This document shows, piece by piece, positions 45,360 to 57,739 of a DNA stretch of 64,000 nt (position 1 is its first letter; each line of letters opens with the position of its first letter). Source of the stretch: Physcomitrium patens (lineage: Eukaryota; Streptophyta; Bryopsida; Funariales; Funariaceae); NCBI RefSeq assembly GCF_000002425.4, contig NC_037270.1, positions 954,117 through 1,018,116 of the forward strand, in the 5' to 3' direction. Both the position numbers and the translations under genes were made by a program. The notes beneath the pieces are model-generated. The model was not told the origin of the DNA and made no database searches. It saw only the letters and a list, made by a program, of their open reading frames with translations.

Positions 45360-45960
45360 TTAGTATTGAATTCAATGTAGATCGACATTCTGGTGCTACA
45401 GCCAAAAGTTGCGTCATTGTAATTGAAGGCTGAATAACATCCAAATCCTTCAGAATGTCATAGGATTCCATATTGATAGTAATTTCCAATGCTCTTTTGC
45501 GTTTCATTGGTTTGAATCTAACTTTGTGATGTAAGATATTCTTCCGTTCTAGACTCGAAATTGGAACAACAGCCAAGATTTCCTTGGAATTTCCACCCCG
45601 AGAGGATCTTTCAATAGATAGGATGTTTCTTGAAACTGCATAGAGATCGAAACTGCTTGGAACGGAACCGAAGTCTCCGTAACTGGGACCTCATTGGGTT
45701 GTGCCACCGAGTCGGGTCTCATACTGGGTACGAAGTCCGTAACAGGACCTAGATTGGATGGTCCTCGTAAATTGGCATGTGGAACCGAATTGGGTTCTTC
45801 AATCTGTTGAGGTCTTAATATTGGGATACGTTCTAATACTAATATTGGTTCATTTAGCCCCGTGGACGGCACTACTTGCTCTCCTATGATTAGTTCATCC
45901 ACCTCGTGAATTACATTCTTATCTTTTTGATGGCCTCTACTAAGCACTGCGTTCACCACC
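45360..45960 (-). pseudogene. A3 region between zinc knuckles and protease
   Basis: A Pro-, Val- and Glu-rich stretch (about 45550-45960) precedes a block with KRKRALEITINMESYDILKD and QLLAVAPECRS (45355-45510). It corresponds to A1 near 1330-1480 and C near 29940-30070. It is conserved across the family just before the protease; function unknown. Confidence 0.6.
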
Positions 45961-46009
45961 TCGATACAATGTATTGGTGAGTCTCATTGAACAGGGCCTT
46001 TGTCCTCCG

Positions 46010-48050
46010 CCAGTTAGCTTATTTGTATTTGCTGGTCTTGGTTATTATAATTAAAGGGCAGATTATACTGCTGATAAGTGTGACCAGACTGCTTACAATT
46101 TCTACATATTGAAGCATAGTCATTACTGGCCCTTGGATTAGGACATTCACTCGCATAATGTCTGATTTGTCTACAATGATAGCAACGAAGTGGTCTCCTG
46201 CCAACTCCTTCAGGGATATTGGGTGTCTCTACGGGTATATAACGGCTAGGTCTGTTCCATGTCGGATGAGTAAAGGATCCTGGTTGATCCATTGTTATTG
46301 TAGAATTTAGCATTGGCTTTGTCATGGGTGGATATTGATGGTATCTTGATCGGTTCATCGCCAATCCGTGAGTATTGGATACACCTTCTTGGTGAAATTC
46401 AGAGTTTAGGAAATTGGAATAATTCTTGTTTTGTTTATTCGCTTGATTTCTATTCCAACCAAACCTATTTCCTATTTGTACTTGATTAACGTTCCACTAG
46501 ATTGGTGGGATCATAGTCTCATTACGAAATTGTTGTTGTTGTTGTCTTTGCTAATTCCAACAATTTGCTGTTAGCTGCTTTCTTCCACAAAATGTACATT
46601 GATCCATTATTTGTGAGGGTGAGGGGCATTCTATTACAAAATGACCATGGCCCTTACAATTACTGTACCATACATTGGTCTTAGTATTGGTAGGCTTTTG
46701 CCTCTTTTCCTTTTCTTTGGCCATATTGATGGCCATTTCCTCTATTTTCTTCATCAAATTCAATAACAAGCTTTCATTGGAATCTTTTAGGGCTGACATT
46801 ATTGGTATACCTACTGTAGTTATTGCTTATTGTTGATATGGAAAATATGGAGCATACGCTGTTGTCACGTTCGGTGGTATAGCTTGGAATGGGGTGATAT
46901 TAACTGGCCTCTGAATATCCACTGATTCGTTCCAAGTCAGATTTTGATATCTACCTTGAACTGGAATCATCGTGGCTCCTGCACTTAAAAACTAATTATA
47001 ATGGCATTCCTCCCAAACCTTGGCTCTATTAAAGGATGTAGCCACCGTAACGGGTTGAGCTTCCTTTACAAACATTTTTAGCTCTAGTGGGTGCAAACCA
47101 TTGATTAATATGGATAAGATAAATACCTCTAATATTTGGTTATTCGGCCACTTACTAAGTATATCAGCCATTTGACCATAGTACGATTCTACCACCTCTT
47201 CTAGGATCAATTTGCTGTTCATTAACCTCTCTTGAAGGTGGTCCTCAAAACCAATTGGCCGAAAATGAGATAAAAATGTATTCTTCAATGCTTCCCGATT
47301 CGGAAATTGACCCACTGGTTGGTGGTTGTACCATTCAAACGTCGTGTCTTTTAAGGTCGCTGGCAGCCATCAAAACCAAATATCTTCAATTTTTCCATTA
47401 TTAGCTACACATGTTGTAAGAAACTGAGACAAATATTGATCGAGATCCGTACCCAAAAATCTCCAAAAAGTAGGTAGTGGCGCAACACTAGTCGTATGAT
47501 CACCTATTGCACCCATTTGTATTGCAATCGGAATGGCTTGTCCTCTTGATGCCATTGAATTTCTTATTCCGCTAAACTTCATTTTAAAATAATCTCTGCT
47601 TTTTCTTATTCTAATTTCCAAGCTCTCAATGCTCCTTGATTTATTGTTATTTTTTGCAAATAATTTTATTGGCTGAATTATAGGTAAAAATATCAGATTT
47701 TGAAATATAATATAATTATCTTTATTGGCGACCAATTTGTGCCAATCTGAAGAGCCACTATTGCTCGTTTCAGCGGTACCCCTTATTGGAAAAATATCCA
47801 ATGGAGTACGAAATTCTTCTACGCCTCCTTCTCTTTCAATTAATAGCCTCAAGATTTCCACTGGAATGTTAACAAAATTTTCCACGAGTATTCTTGGCAG
47901 TTTTTCTAACGATACATATGATTGCAGAATTAATAGTCTGTCAGATTCTTGATATGTTCGGATGCGTCGACAAGCTTGCAACCATGGTTTAATCCAATTT
48001 TGTCGATGCTTCCTTTTAAGATTACGTTCTTGCTCCTCTATAAGCAAGTT
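46010..48050 (-). pseudogene. A3 gag
   Basis: On the minus strand the N-terminal region is at 47370-48050, with DRLLILQSYVSLEKLPRIL and FLGTDLDQYLSQFLTTC. The capsid-like part is at 46990-47320, with LSHFRPIGFEDHLQERLMNS and LINGLHPLELKMFVKEAQ. A first knuckle VWYSNCKGHGHFVIEC is near 46620-46680. The second pair, CYHCRQIRHYASECPNPRAS and CRNCKQSGHTYQQ, is near 46060-46200. This is the best-preserved gag of family A here; still broken. Confidence 0.78.
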
Positions 48051-48220
48051 CCTTCCTTGCGCTCTTCCCTATCTTTCTCTCAACTGATTTATTTTCCTCG
48101 ATGCAATGTTCTCGTTCTTATTAACCATAATCTTGCTTCAAACACTACTGAAATCATCTTTCATTGTCAATTTTCTCAAACGTTTGGTAATTAATTTTTA
48201 ATACTCAAAGCTATTATCAC

Positions 48221-48238
48221 TCCCTGACAGCGGCGCCA
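48221..48238 (-). promoter_or_regulatory. A3 primer-binding site (tRNA-Asp type)
   Basis: On the minus strand TGGCGCCGCTGTCAGGGA lies 3 nt after the LTR end. It matches TGGCGCCGTTGCCGGGGA, the complement of the tRNA-Asp 3' end used in Tat/Athila elements, at all but three positions (from memory). Confidence 0.75.
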
Positions 48239-48241
48239 AAA

Positions 48242-49032
48242 TGTGATTGCTCGTTTTACTTATTTTGGAAGAAACCTCCTAGAATAAAGCCGTATAGGGA
48301 GATTCGAACACGGAAAATGACTAATTGCTGAAGCGTTCACGTTAGGATCAGACAATCAATTACCTCTTAAATGTATCCTCTCTATTTCTAATATGTAAAT
48401 ACACAAGGAAACTATAATCTCCTCCTTCACCTTATCGGTCTCTTCCTTACAGCAATTCAGTCATACCAATAACTGCTATTTCCACCAATATATTCACCTT
48501 CATAATCTCCAACTGTAATGCTGTGCCCTCACAGCTTTCAGCACACAATTACCCTCATTTCAGTCACTGGAATTTTTTACACAGAACTGCCATTCACATT
48601 ACGGTGTTTCATACAAACACAGACTCATTCTCTCTACTGAAGTGCAATTAGATTTCAGCATTTAATCTTTCTTCTTCTCAAATAATACCAATCACATTTC
48701 CATTCCATAATTCACTTCACAATATTCAAAAAATCTCAATCTTCTTATTCAAAGAAAATAACAAACAAAAGAAAAGAGGTAGCACCAAGCTTACCCCGGC
48801 TCACACTATCACAGCGATGGCCCTCGGCTCATGACTATCACAGTCTTGCACCTTAATTAACTTCTACAACTCCTATATACTTTCCCTTGATTCTCCAAAT
48901 TCCAACTGTAATTTTGTAATTAACTACTTTTAATAACTAAATCACTCATCTGTCCTTCTGAATTTTCTATTATATGGACTATTAATATATTTTACCAATA
49001 ACTTTCAAAAACAAATTAATATCTATTGTACA
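48242..49032 (-). repeat. A3 5' LTR
   Basis: A 791-bp LTR with ends TGTAC...TCACA on the minus strand. The outer end is fixed by the perfect GTGTA target-site duplication shared with 37667-37671. It contains the family block AGGTAGCACCAAGCTTACCC (plus strand, near 48778). Confidence 0.9.
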
Positions 49033-49905
49033 GTGTATGTTGATGCATCCAATGTTGTTATTGGATCTGTGTTAAGTTAGAAGGATGAAAAAAAAATAGA
49101 TCATCTAATATATTATGCTAGTTGACAATTGGTGGCTGCCAAACAAAATTACACTACTATTGAACGGAAAGCTTTGGGCATGATATATTCGGTTTAAAAA
49201 TTTCGACATTATTTGTTGAGCCATCCATTTGTATTTTATGAGGATCATGATGCCCTAAAATATATGATTAATAAGCCTTAGTTGAGTGGACATATTGCCA
49301 AATGGATATTATTACTACAAGAATTTAATTTTACTATTATCATAAGATCTAGGAAGAACCGTGCGAATGTTGACCATTCATCCCAATTGTTCAATATCCT
49401 GGGCAATGAACCTATTCTTGATGTACTTCTTGATGATGATTTATTTGATGTGGATGTAATTTCACTGGAATATAGTGAAATAATTTTATTTTTGACATTG
49501 CAAATATTTTCATCTGTATTTATCGAGAAGCTTAAAAAATGCTTAATTTTGAAAAATGTACCATATACAATGATTGATAATGCTTTGTATAAGCAAAGAA
49601 AGGATGGCATTTTATGACGATGTATCTTTCAAAGTGAAGTACAGTCAATATTAGATGGTTGCCACTTGGATAGTTGTAGTGGATATTTTGCTCATGATAG
49701 TATTGCTCGAAAAGCTTTAATGGTCAAATATTGGTCGCCAATAATATTTTCAAATGCACACCAATATGTTTACTGCTATGATCCATGTCAAAGAATTGAT
49801 CGACCAACTGGCACTTTTGCCATGCCATTAGTACCAATTTTGGCCCAAGCAACGTTTGAAAAATAAAAAATTGATTTTATTGGACCAATTATATTAACTT
49901 CGCGA
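49033..49905 (+). pseudogene. C RNase H and integrase zinc region
   Basis: RNase H text (VDASNVVIGS, AKQNYTTIERKALGMIY, HDALKYMINKP) runs at 49037-49280. A connection region and the integrase zinc module follow, with CHLDSCSGYFAHDS and YWSPIIFSNAHQYVYCYDPC at about 49660-49790. Solo LTR D3 interrupts at 49905. Parallel to A1 3390-4230. Confidence 0.75.
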
Positions 49906-51140
49906 TGTTGAGGTAGAAAGAGTTTGCCTCAAGAAAGCACTGGGCTTCTAACTGCCACTAAATGCTCAATGAAGTCTAAGATATAAAAGTACCAAGTTTA
50001 TATATATAATATTTTTCCTTTTAGGATAATTACATCAAAACATAAGCTCAAGTACTAAGAAAACATCCAAATGTATGATAAAGTATCTTAAAACCTTATA
50101 TATCCTTATAAAAAATATTTTCTGAACTTCAACAGCTCATATCTCATGATTAAACTGTCCAAACAATCTTAAATTTTACATGAAGCATTGATAAACTTTC
50201 AAAAACTACCACAAAAAATTCAACCATAAATTTGTTACGGATCTTGGAATATCACTAAAATCCTAATAATAGCTACAAATCCTAGCTTATATACATCCAC
50301 ATACTAATTTCTTCATATCTCACAAAATAAGTACTCAAATACCATGAAAATTTGATCTATAGCTTCTTTACCTATTAACTCATACTTATAGAAATTTTAA
50401 GCCAAAAATTCGTCTAAAAACTCAAGATATGGCTCCAACTATTATTATCAGTAAAATGACTTACATATTGTCTTTCAATTATATGTGCTATCTTCAATGC
50501 CTTATAACTCCTTCATCCACATTTAAAATTTGCCAAACAATATATGTAAAGTATAGCCAAGAAACTCCAATCGCTGATCTTTCATTGCTCTGTGTATGCA
50601 TATGTTATGCTTCAAAGAGTGACAATAGGTACAAATTTGACACCTTAACTTTGAATACATATATCTCCTGTACAAAAACTCGAAATCACACAAACTTTTT
50701 ACCTAAGTTATACCCAAAACTCTGAACTTGCTGACCCTAGCCTCCAAAGCTCGAATGACTTCGAAAGAGAAATCCTAATCTCTAGTAAGGCCTCAGATAG
50801 CCTCTTTGAAGCCCATTGGATATGGCCTTTGATCAATAAGAATGAAGATCTACATTCCTTGCCTTCATCCAACCATGCCTTCTTTTCATCCCTCTTAATA
50901 AGCCTCCTAATAGTTTAAAATTTCATCTTTAGACTCCAACCTTTTTTTAAGTTTTATACTAAATATCTAAATCCTACATAATATAAACGCTATAATCAAA
51001 ATAGATAAATTCTCAAATAAATTTTCCTATATCAATCTCTTTAAATTTATTTACTAACCACTCTAATCTATATCAAGACTTACAAACATATTATATGTCT
51101 TAATTAATTTTTACATACTATAAAATATTGCAATATGACA
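49906..51140 (-). repeat. D3: solo LTR of an E-type gypsy element
   Basis: A 1235-bp noncoding insert in C with ends TGTTG...ATGACA. Its first 100 bp (GTTTGCCTCAAGAAAGCACTGGGCTTCT) match the reverse complement of the E 5' LTR end very well, so it is the closest of the three D copies to E. Flanks GCGA and GTGA (49902-49905 and 51141-51144) are a 4-bp duplication with one difference. Confidence 0.75.
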
Positions 51141-51353
51141 GTGACATAGACAGAAGCACTATATTTTACTCGCCATGGACTATGTAATTAAATGGGCAAA
51201 GGTTGTTGCAACATGACATAATAATACAAACATTGTTGCTACTTTTCTATATGAGAATATTATCACTCGATTTGGATGTCCCAAAGAATTGGTTAGCAAT
51301 TGAGGAACTCATTTCATTAATTCTACAATTACAGCTTTCATGAATATGTACGA
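51141..51353 (+). pseudogene. C integrase core, first piece
   Basis: The text NIITRFGCPKELVSN and THFINSTITAF corresponds to A1 4350-4470. It is cut by D2 and resumes at 52685 as EIKHRKIIPYIPRANGQT-type text. Confidence 0.7.
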
Positions 51354-52684
51354 TGTTGTATGGCATGATTTGCTATCTATTAATACATTGGGTATCTAGC
51401 TGTAGAGAGTGTAGCTTAAATCTTTATATGATTCTTGTCTTAGCTTCCAAAAATCCTTTATTTTTGTATAAAACTCCAAATATAACAAAATCCCTTCAAA
51501 ACATATTTTCTTCGGGAAGGGTTTTCTTGCCTTGAACTTTAAAAAATCATAACTATTGATCTAACTATTCAATTTGTTTCAAATTTATAATATAGGTAGA
51601 ATTTATTCTTAAATTTTACTACAAAAAAAATCAATTGCAAATTCACTCCCGAACTTTTGGCATCTAAGAAACCCAAGCAGTCACTCTAAACCCTAATTTA
51701 CAAGCATCCGAAAAACTATTTTCCTTATTTTTCAAAAACCCAAACTTCAAATGTCATAAAACTTGTGCACAAAGTTTATTAACATGAAATTACACATTCC
51801 CTAAAATTTTGAGCCAAAACCTTGTCAAATTGCTCAAGATGTAGCTCAAGAGACAACCACTAGTAAATCGGTTTACTTACTACCCTTACATTGCTTGTGC
51901 TGACTTCAAAATCCAATAACTCTTTCATGCCAACTTGAAATCCAGTAAGCAATATGTGAAAAGTATAGCCACAAAAGTGCTCTCTCCAATAGCAGTCGCC
52001 GATCCTCAATTGCTATCCGTATGCGTGCGTTATGCCCAAAAGAAAGACAGTAGGTCCAAAACTAACACCTTAACTTTGAGCGCCTATAACTTCATAAAAA
52101 TCCCAGATGACACAAAAATTACACCAAAACCATAGCCAAAAACCTAAACCTTCTGACCTTAGCCTTCAAAACTCAAATGGCCTCGAGAAACTAACCCTAA
52201 TCCTTAATATGGCCTCAGGTAGCCTCCTCAAAGCCCATTGGTCATGATTTTTGACCAATAGGAATGGAGATTTTCATTATTCATCTCCATTTATCTATAT
52301 TGGTGCCCTTATTACTCCCTTTACTACCAAAACCCTTCTTCAATCTTTTTTCTTATAAGATTAATATAATTTATGCTCTAAACATCAAATAAAAGAACCA
52401 AAAGAGGTTTTCAAAGGTCACCAATGTCTAACAAAGGTAACTCTAAATATTTAGAAGTTACTATGAACTAAACCAATCTTAAAGGCCATTATCAAAAAAG
52501 AAATTAAAGTTATACAAATTCTATAGGAGTCTTTTTAAACAACCTCTTCTTATAATAATAACCAAATTATAATCTACAACCAATTAAAATCTACTAACAT
52601 AGCTCTTACTATGTTACTTAATAAATTATATATTAAATACATAATTTCATTATTTTCATGTAATAGCCGAGCCACAACATGACA
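51354..52684 (-). repeat. D2: solo LTR of an E-type gypsy element
   Basis: 1331 bp, close in sequence to D1 over its whole length. Flanks are ACGA (51350-51353) and ACAA (52685-52688). Taking one copy out restores the C integrase reading that A1 shows (tyrosine-glutamate-isoleucine-lysine), so the limits are well supported. Confidence 0.78.
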
Positions 52685-53303
52685 ACAAGATCAAGCATAG
52701 AAAAATAATTCCATACATCCTAGAGCCAATGGACAAACGGAAAAGATCAACGATATTTTATGCAAGATATTAACTAAGACTATTTTGGAGGTAGGTACGG
52801 ATTAGGATACCATATTATGTACAACCTTATAGGCATATCAAACAGCATATAAATTAACAACCAATTCTATCCCATTCAAATTCATTTATGGGCAAAAAGT
52901 GTTCTTATCTATCGAACTAGAAGTCCGTAATTCATGGATTACGATGGATGACCGAGTGAGTAATAAAAAATACGTGTACTACCAATTGGTAAAATTAAAA
53001 GAATTGGATGAAATTTGAGCTACTACTCTTTTAATGATGGAAGCCACCCAAAAATGAGAGAAAAGTTACTATGATAGTAAACTGTAACCTAAGAGTTTTA
53101 TGTCCATGAATTTGATCTTGCTTTATGATAGTTATTTTAATACTTTTTTAAAAAAATTTCAAGTTGGATGGCATGGTTTGTATCAGGTGGTTAAAAGATT
53201 TTCCAATAAGTCAGTCCAATTGAAAGATTTTATGGGCCATCAATTTAATACATGAATTAACGGGAACCAATTACGGCTGCATTATACTTAAAATCCAAGA
53301 CGG
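52685..53303 (+). pseudogene. C integrase, C-terminal piece
   Basis: The text parallels A1 4470-5060: PRANGQTEKI, YQTAYKLTTNSIPF and LLYDSYFNTF. It ends at the E LTR start, so the extra ORF and 3' LTR of C are not seen. Confidence 0.7.
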
Positions 53304-54557
53304 TGTCGAACTGTAAATGCTTATAGTATGTAAAAATTATTTAGAACACATTAAATGTTAATAAATCTAAATGTATGTTAGAGTGGATAATAGATTAAAT
53401 TAAAAAGAGTTGGTATGAAAAAAAACTTTATTTTGTTTTCCTTACTTAGTTTGATTATAGTATATAAAAGTTATAGAACCTTAATGTTAAGTATGAAGCC
53501 TTGAGAGGAGATAGGGGCCTAAAGATGAAGATTTAAACTAATAGGAGGTTAATTGGGAGGGATGAAACCAAGGCATGGTTGGATGAAGGTAGAAATAAGG
53601 ATCTTCATCCCTATTGGTCGAAAACCATGCCCAATGGACTTTTAGGAGGCTGCCCGCGACCTTGATAAGGGTTTCGGCGACTTCAAAGAGGCCATTAGGA
53701 AATCAGAGGCAAGGGTTGTAAAGTTTAGGGTTTTGGCTACAATTTTTGTACAAATTTTATAGGGTTTGGAGTTAGGGTGAATAAGTTATAGCCGTTTGAA
53801 GTTAAGGTGTCAATTTGAGACCTACTGTTACTCTTTTGAGTTTAAGAAGAGTCTTACAGAAGCTTTTGGAGATCGGAAGGTGCGGCTGGAAGGGCAACTT
53901 CAAGACATACATCTTTTGCGAAGGAAATTTTGCATTTCGAGTTTATATGAAGGAGTTATAGGGAGTTAAAGACAGCGCATTCAAATCAAAGGTAGTAAGT
54001 GAACGGTTTTGTTCAAAGTAGTGTTAGGAGCCATAACTTGAGTTTTCGAACGAAACTTTGGCTCAAACTTTGGGAGAATGTAAACATTTGTGTTAAAAAG
54101 CTATCTATATAAGTTTCGTGGTATTTGGACTTATGGTTTGTGAGATATGAAGAAAATTTCACGCGGGTATATAAAGATTAGGGTTTGAAGTGATTGTTAG
54201 GGCTTTGAAGATATCTCAAGATCCGCGACGAATTTGAGGTTGAAATTTGTTGTACAAATTAATAACAACATATCAGTACTTCATGTAAATTTCGATCTTG
54301 TTTGGACGGTTGGATTAAGAGTTATGAGGTGTTGAGGTTCGGGAGAATTTCCACACAAGGATATACAAGGTTTTAGAGTACTTCTACCATATTTTGGGTG
54401 TTGTTGGTTATTTAAGACTTAAGTATTTGGTGTAATTTTCCCAAAAGGAGAACTTATATATATAAATTTAGGATTTCCTTATTTTAAGCTTGATTGAGCA
54501 ATTAGTGACAGCCAGAAGCCCAGCGCTTTCTTGAGGCAAAACCTCTCTACCCCGACA
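53304..54557 (+). repeat. E 5' LTR
   Basis: 1254 bp, starting TGTCGAACTG and ending CTACCCCGACA, just before the primer site. It is the reverse complement in type of D1-D3. A shared core (CCTATTGGTCGAAAACCATGCCCAATGG near 53610-53637) is recognisable in all four, which identifies the D repeats as solo LTRs. Confidence 0.82.
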
Positions 54558-54560
54558 TCT

Positions 54561-54578
54561 TGGTGCTTCCACTAAGAG
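54561..54578 (+). promoter_or_regulatory. E primer-binding site
   Basis: TGGTGCTTCCACTAAGAG lies 3 nt after the LTR. TGG at the start suits pairing with a tRNA CCA end. The acceptor implied (TGGAAGC plus discriminator A) could fit a tRNA-Thr, but this is from memory and unsure. Confidence 0.5.
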
Positions 54579-54610
54579 AGCCTTAAGGCACTTATTTTCA
54601 ATAAGTTGAA

Positions 54611-56215
54611 ATGGGGGATCAAAATCTAGGGTTTGGATTATCAAGAAGAGTGGGTGCCCATGATTTATTCATGGCATTTGCTCAATTTATGAAAGAAAGG
54701 CAACAAGTACATAAAGAGGATAGAAACACTACTAAGGCCTTACAAGTAGTAGTCGACAAAGTTGGGAGGTTTGATGGGAGGAATATCACCAAGTTCTTAA
54801 GAATTTATATATGTGAAATGGAAGTGTATCAAGTTTCAAAGATGAAGATGATTACCACCTTTGATTTCGCAGTGATACCAGAAATAAGGGAGAGAGTGCA
54901 AGAGTTACATTCTGATATTATATTATAGAAGAAATTTGAAGAACTCTTGAAAGATGAATTTTTTGAGGAGGATTCAGAAAGAATGACCAAGGTGACTTTT
55001 TTGGAGTGGATTGAGCAACGGCCTGGGAATCAAATGGCTCCAAATGAATTAATCAGGGAGTTTGAAATAAAGTTTGATCAATTGCCATGGCAAGAGAAGC
55101 AGCTATTGGAAAGAAGGAAAATTGGATTATTCTTATAAGTAGTTGATGAACACCTAGAAGATAAGTTACTCTTTCACCTAGTAGACAAGACATCTGAGAG
55201 TGGTTTTACAAATAATTGAAAGCTAGTAAAAGAGACAGTGGGACTTTTGGCTAAACAACAAAAGATTAAGGCTTATGGTATAATATCAAGGTTGGAACCA
55301 GTGTCTGCATCTCAAAATCTAGAGCTACCTCAAAAAGGAATAAAGACTGTGACGAATGACACTCTTGAAGAATTAATCAAGGACATATGGGATTTGAAGG
55401 TGGAAATGACTGAATTGAAGAAATTCCAAATGGTAAGCTTATCAAGGGTAGTTGAAGAGTCAAAAGGATTTGTAGAGAGATGTATGTAGTGTGAAAATCC
55501 AAACCACAAGTGTGGTGATTGTGATAGCTATAAGGCTGCAATCAAAGATGGTACTGTATATTTCAAGGAGGGTAGGATAAGACTCACAAGATCAGATGAG
55601 CCTTTAAAGACCAATTTTGGAAAGGGTGGCATGAAAAAATTGGTAGAAGATCAAACATCAAAGGGTAATGCCATAAAAGGAAAGCAAGTTGAAGCTTATT
55701 CTATTACGGTTGAACAAAAGGTAGTTAAGACTAATTCTTCACAAAGCACTAAAGCCATGATCAAGGGAGTTGAAGCTATCAGAAAGATAACTGGATGGGA
55801 TGATCCAGTTGATATCATTAGCATTAAATCTTTTTTGTATAAAGACAAACATGATGATGATTTGCATGAAGCTATGGTTGAAGAAAAAAGAGATAGAGCT
55901 ATTTGTGAAGAAGATGTTGGTGAGCCAACAAACAAGAAGAAGTTGGTGAGCCAACAAGCAAGAAGAGGTCTCCGAGAAATAAAGAAGCTCAAGAGGAACA
56001 AAATCTTGAGAAGGTGCCTTCTTCTACTCGTCTTGGAGACACACCATTACCAAAAGAGTGGTGGAAGAAAGACAAAATGAAGGAGAAGGATGATTCTAAC
56101 AAAGCTAAAGGTAAAACTCCTACCTATAAGCTTCAATCTGATATAGAGTCATCAACAGATATGAAGAGTATTTTAGAGGAGAAGATCTTAGATGCAAAGA
56201 TTGAATTCACTCTAT
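54611..56215 (+). pseudogene. E gag
   Basis: It starts MGDQNLGFGLSRRVGAHDLF at 54611. A capsid-like part has VDKVGRFDGRNITKFLRIY and EWIEQRPGNQMAPNELIREF. A single Cys-rich knuckle trace with CENPNHKCGDCDSYK lies near 55488-55535. A Lys/Glu-rich region leads to protease. Broken. Confidence 0.7.
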
Positions 56216-56449
56216 GAGAGGCTCTTGGTATTGCCAAGAGGGATTTTCATGAGCTGATTATCAATGTGATAAAGAGAAAGAGGCAGATGACAACTGAAGC
56301 TATTATGGTGGAAGCATTGGACACTTGGATAACTGTAGATGAAGAAGAAGAGATAAGGCAGGTATTTGTACAATTTGCAATGCCAAAAGTTGGAAGTAAG
56401 ATTGATATGGAAGACAAGGATTCACTTAAATAACTTGGGGTTATAAAAG

Positions 56450-56940
56450 AGCATCAAGTGGAATATGCATATGAAGAATCTACTGTAAAAAAAGAGATTG
56501 TACAAAAAGCATGTGAAAACACTTGTTCTAAATGTGATAATGATGGAATGGGAAATAGTAGCTATTCAGTTTCTTATTGGGCTAGAGCTATTACAGAGGC
56601 ATATGTGAGACTGGGAGATTTTCAAGATCCAACTTTGGCCTTAGTTGATCATGGATCTGAAATCAATATTATGTCAATGCGGATATATGAAAAGAATAAA
56701 TGGCCAATTGACATCAACCATGGTTGGATAATTAGAGCAACAAATAATCAACAAGGTGATTTATATGGAGCTTGTCCAGCTATAAAGACCAAGATTGGAG
56801 ATGTGGAGGTGGAATAAAATTTCTTCGTACAAAATTCTGCTACATATCCGGTAATACTTGGTCAGCCCTATATTACTGCTACTAGAATGGAGACTAGAGT
56901 CTTGAATGATGGTTCACATTATGCCAGGATTCGCAGTTGG
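56450..56940 (+). pseudogene. E protease
   Basis: A retropepsin-like block, LALVDHGSEINIMSMRIYEK, lies near 56632-56700. It is followed by GACPAIKTKIGDVEVE and YPVILGQPYITATR-type text near 56765-56890, which matches the usual second and third blocks of the fold. Confidence 0.7.
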
Positions 56941-57739
56941 ACTGGAAAAAAAGTTGTGTAATTTATTACTGTAAAACCTATTCATGAGAGGTACAGGAAG
57001 CAATTAAGAGGGATGCCTTTGGAGCCAAGAAACAATTTTGTGGATTTCTAGAAAGCACCTCTGTAAGATGGGGACACATGGGTATAAATGAATCATCTAT
57101 AAATCCCAGTGTAGATCATATGACTTTTGGATTTTTAAACTTTACTAATAATGGATTTATAAGTATTCAAAAGATTAAAGATTTAGATTTTGTAAATAAA
57201 AGAAGGGTGAAGAAACAAGAGAAAAACTTAAAAAGAGTGGATTTAGTTTCAAGTGATGAAGCCATAGTTGGAATGATAGAAGAAGTGGGTTTTGAAGAGG
57301 ATTTAATAGAGGTTTTGGAAGATTTGGCTGTAAGCATGGATAGAGATGCTATTGTAGAGTTACACTCAAGAGAAACTTATAAGGAGTTAGAAAAGATAGT
57401 AGCAAATGGTGGACTTGCTACAAGCTATGGGTTGAAACAAGAGGCTAAAGTACAAACTAAATATAAAACTGTAGCTAAAAAGATTAAACTTGTAGCTACC
57501 CAGTTATCAGTGGATACTATGGAGCATATCAAACAAGCAATTATGGAGCTAAGTTTAAAGAAAAGGTACAAAATTGGACATCAATTTACTCAAGAATCAT
57601 TATTTAAGCTGAAGATTGGAGGGGGTGATTTCTTGACATCAATAGAGAAGAATCTTTTTCAAAAAATGCTTATTGAATATGGTAAGGCATTTGCCTTAAA
57701 TCCTAATGAGATTGGATGTGTGGATCCTAATTTTATAGC

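Larger units (their letters stand above)
37672..49032 (-). mobile_element. A3: Tat-like gypsy, short form (minus strand)
   Basis: A minus-strand element bounded by LTRs at 48242-49032 (5') and 37672-38272 plus 43449-43628 (3', split by copia-2). The target-site duplication is a perfect GTGTA (37667-37671 and 49033-49037), and the C RNase H text resumes across it. Parts seen are the primer site, gag with two knuckle regions, a protease-like block, the start of RT and a noncoding tail with a polypurine tract. The rest of pol is not seen, so this is a short, non-autonomous form of about 6.2 kb without copia-2. By eye its LTRs agree at about 90%. About ten further breaks. Confidence 0.88.
25110..53303 (+). 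mobile_element. C: old Tat-like gypsy opened by five insertions
   Basis: One old element can be followed for 28 kb because its reading resumes after each insertion. Its pieces are the 5' LTR (about 25110-25849), primer site (25853-25870), gag (26165-27794), then after D1 the zinc knuckles, protease and RT (29146-31607). After copia-1 come the rest of RT and the RNase H start (37294-37671). After A3 comes RNase H to integrase (49033-49905). After D3 comes a core piece (51141-51353), and after D2 the integrase end (52685-53303). Element E then starts. The 3' end is not seen. The own sequence totals roughly 9 kb, with dozens of breaks; it is the oldest layer of the nest. Confidence 0.8.

Noticed and set aside
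27795-52684. D1 and D2 as the two LTRs of one large element
   Set aside because: Each has its own short duplication and each restores the interrupted text of C. They are independent solo LTRs.
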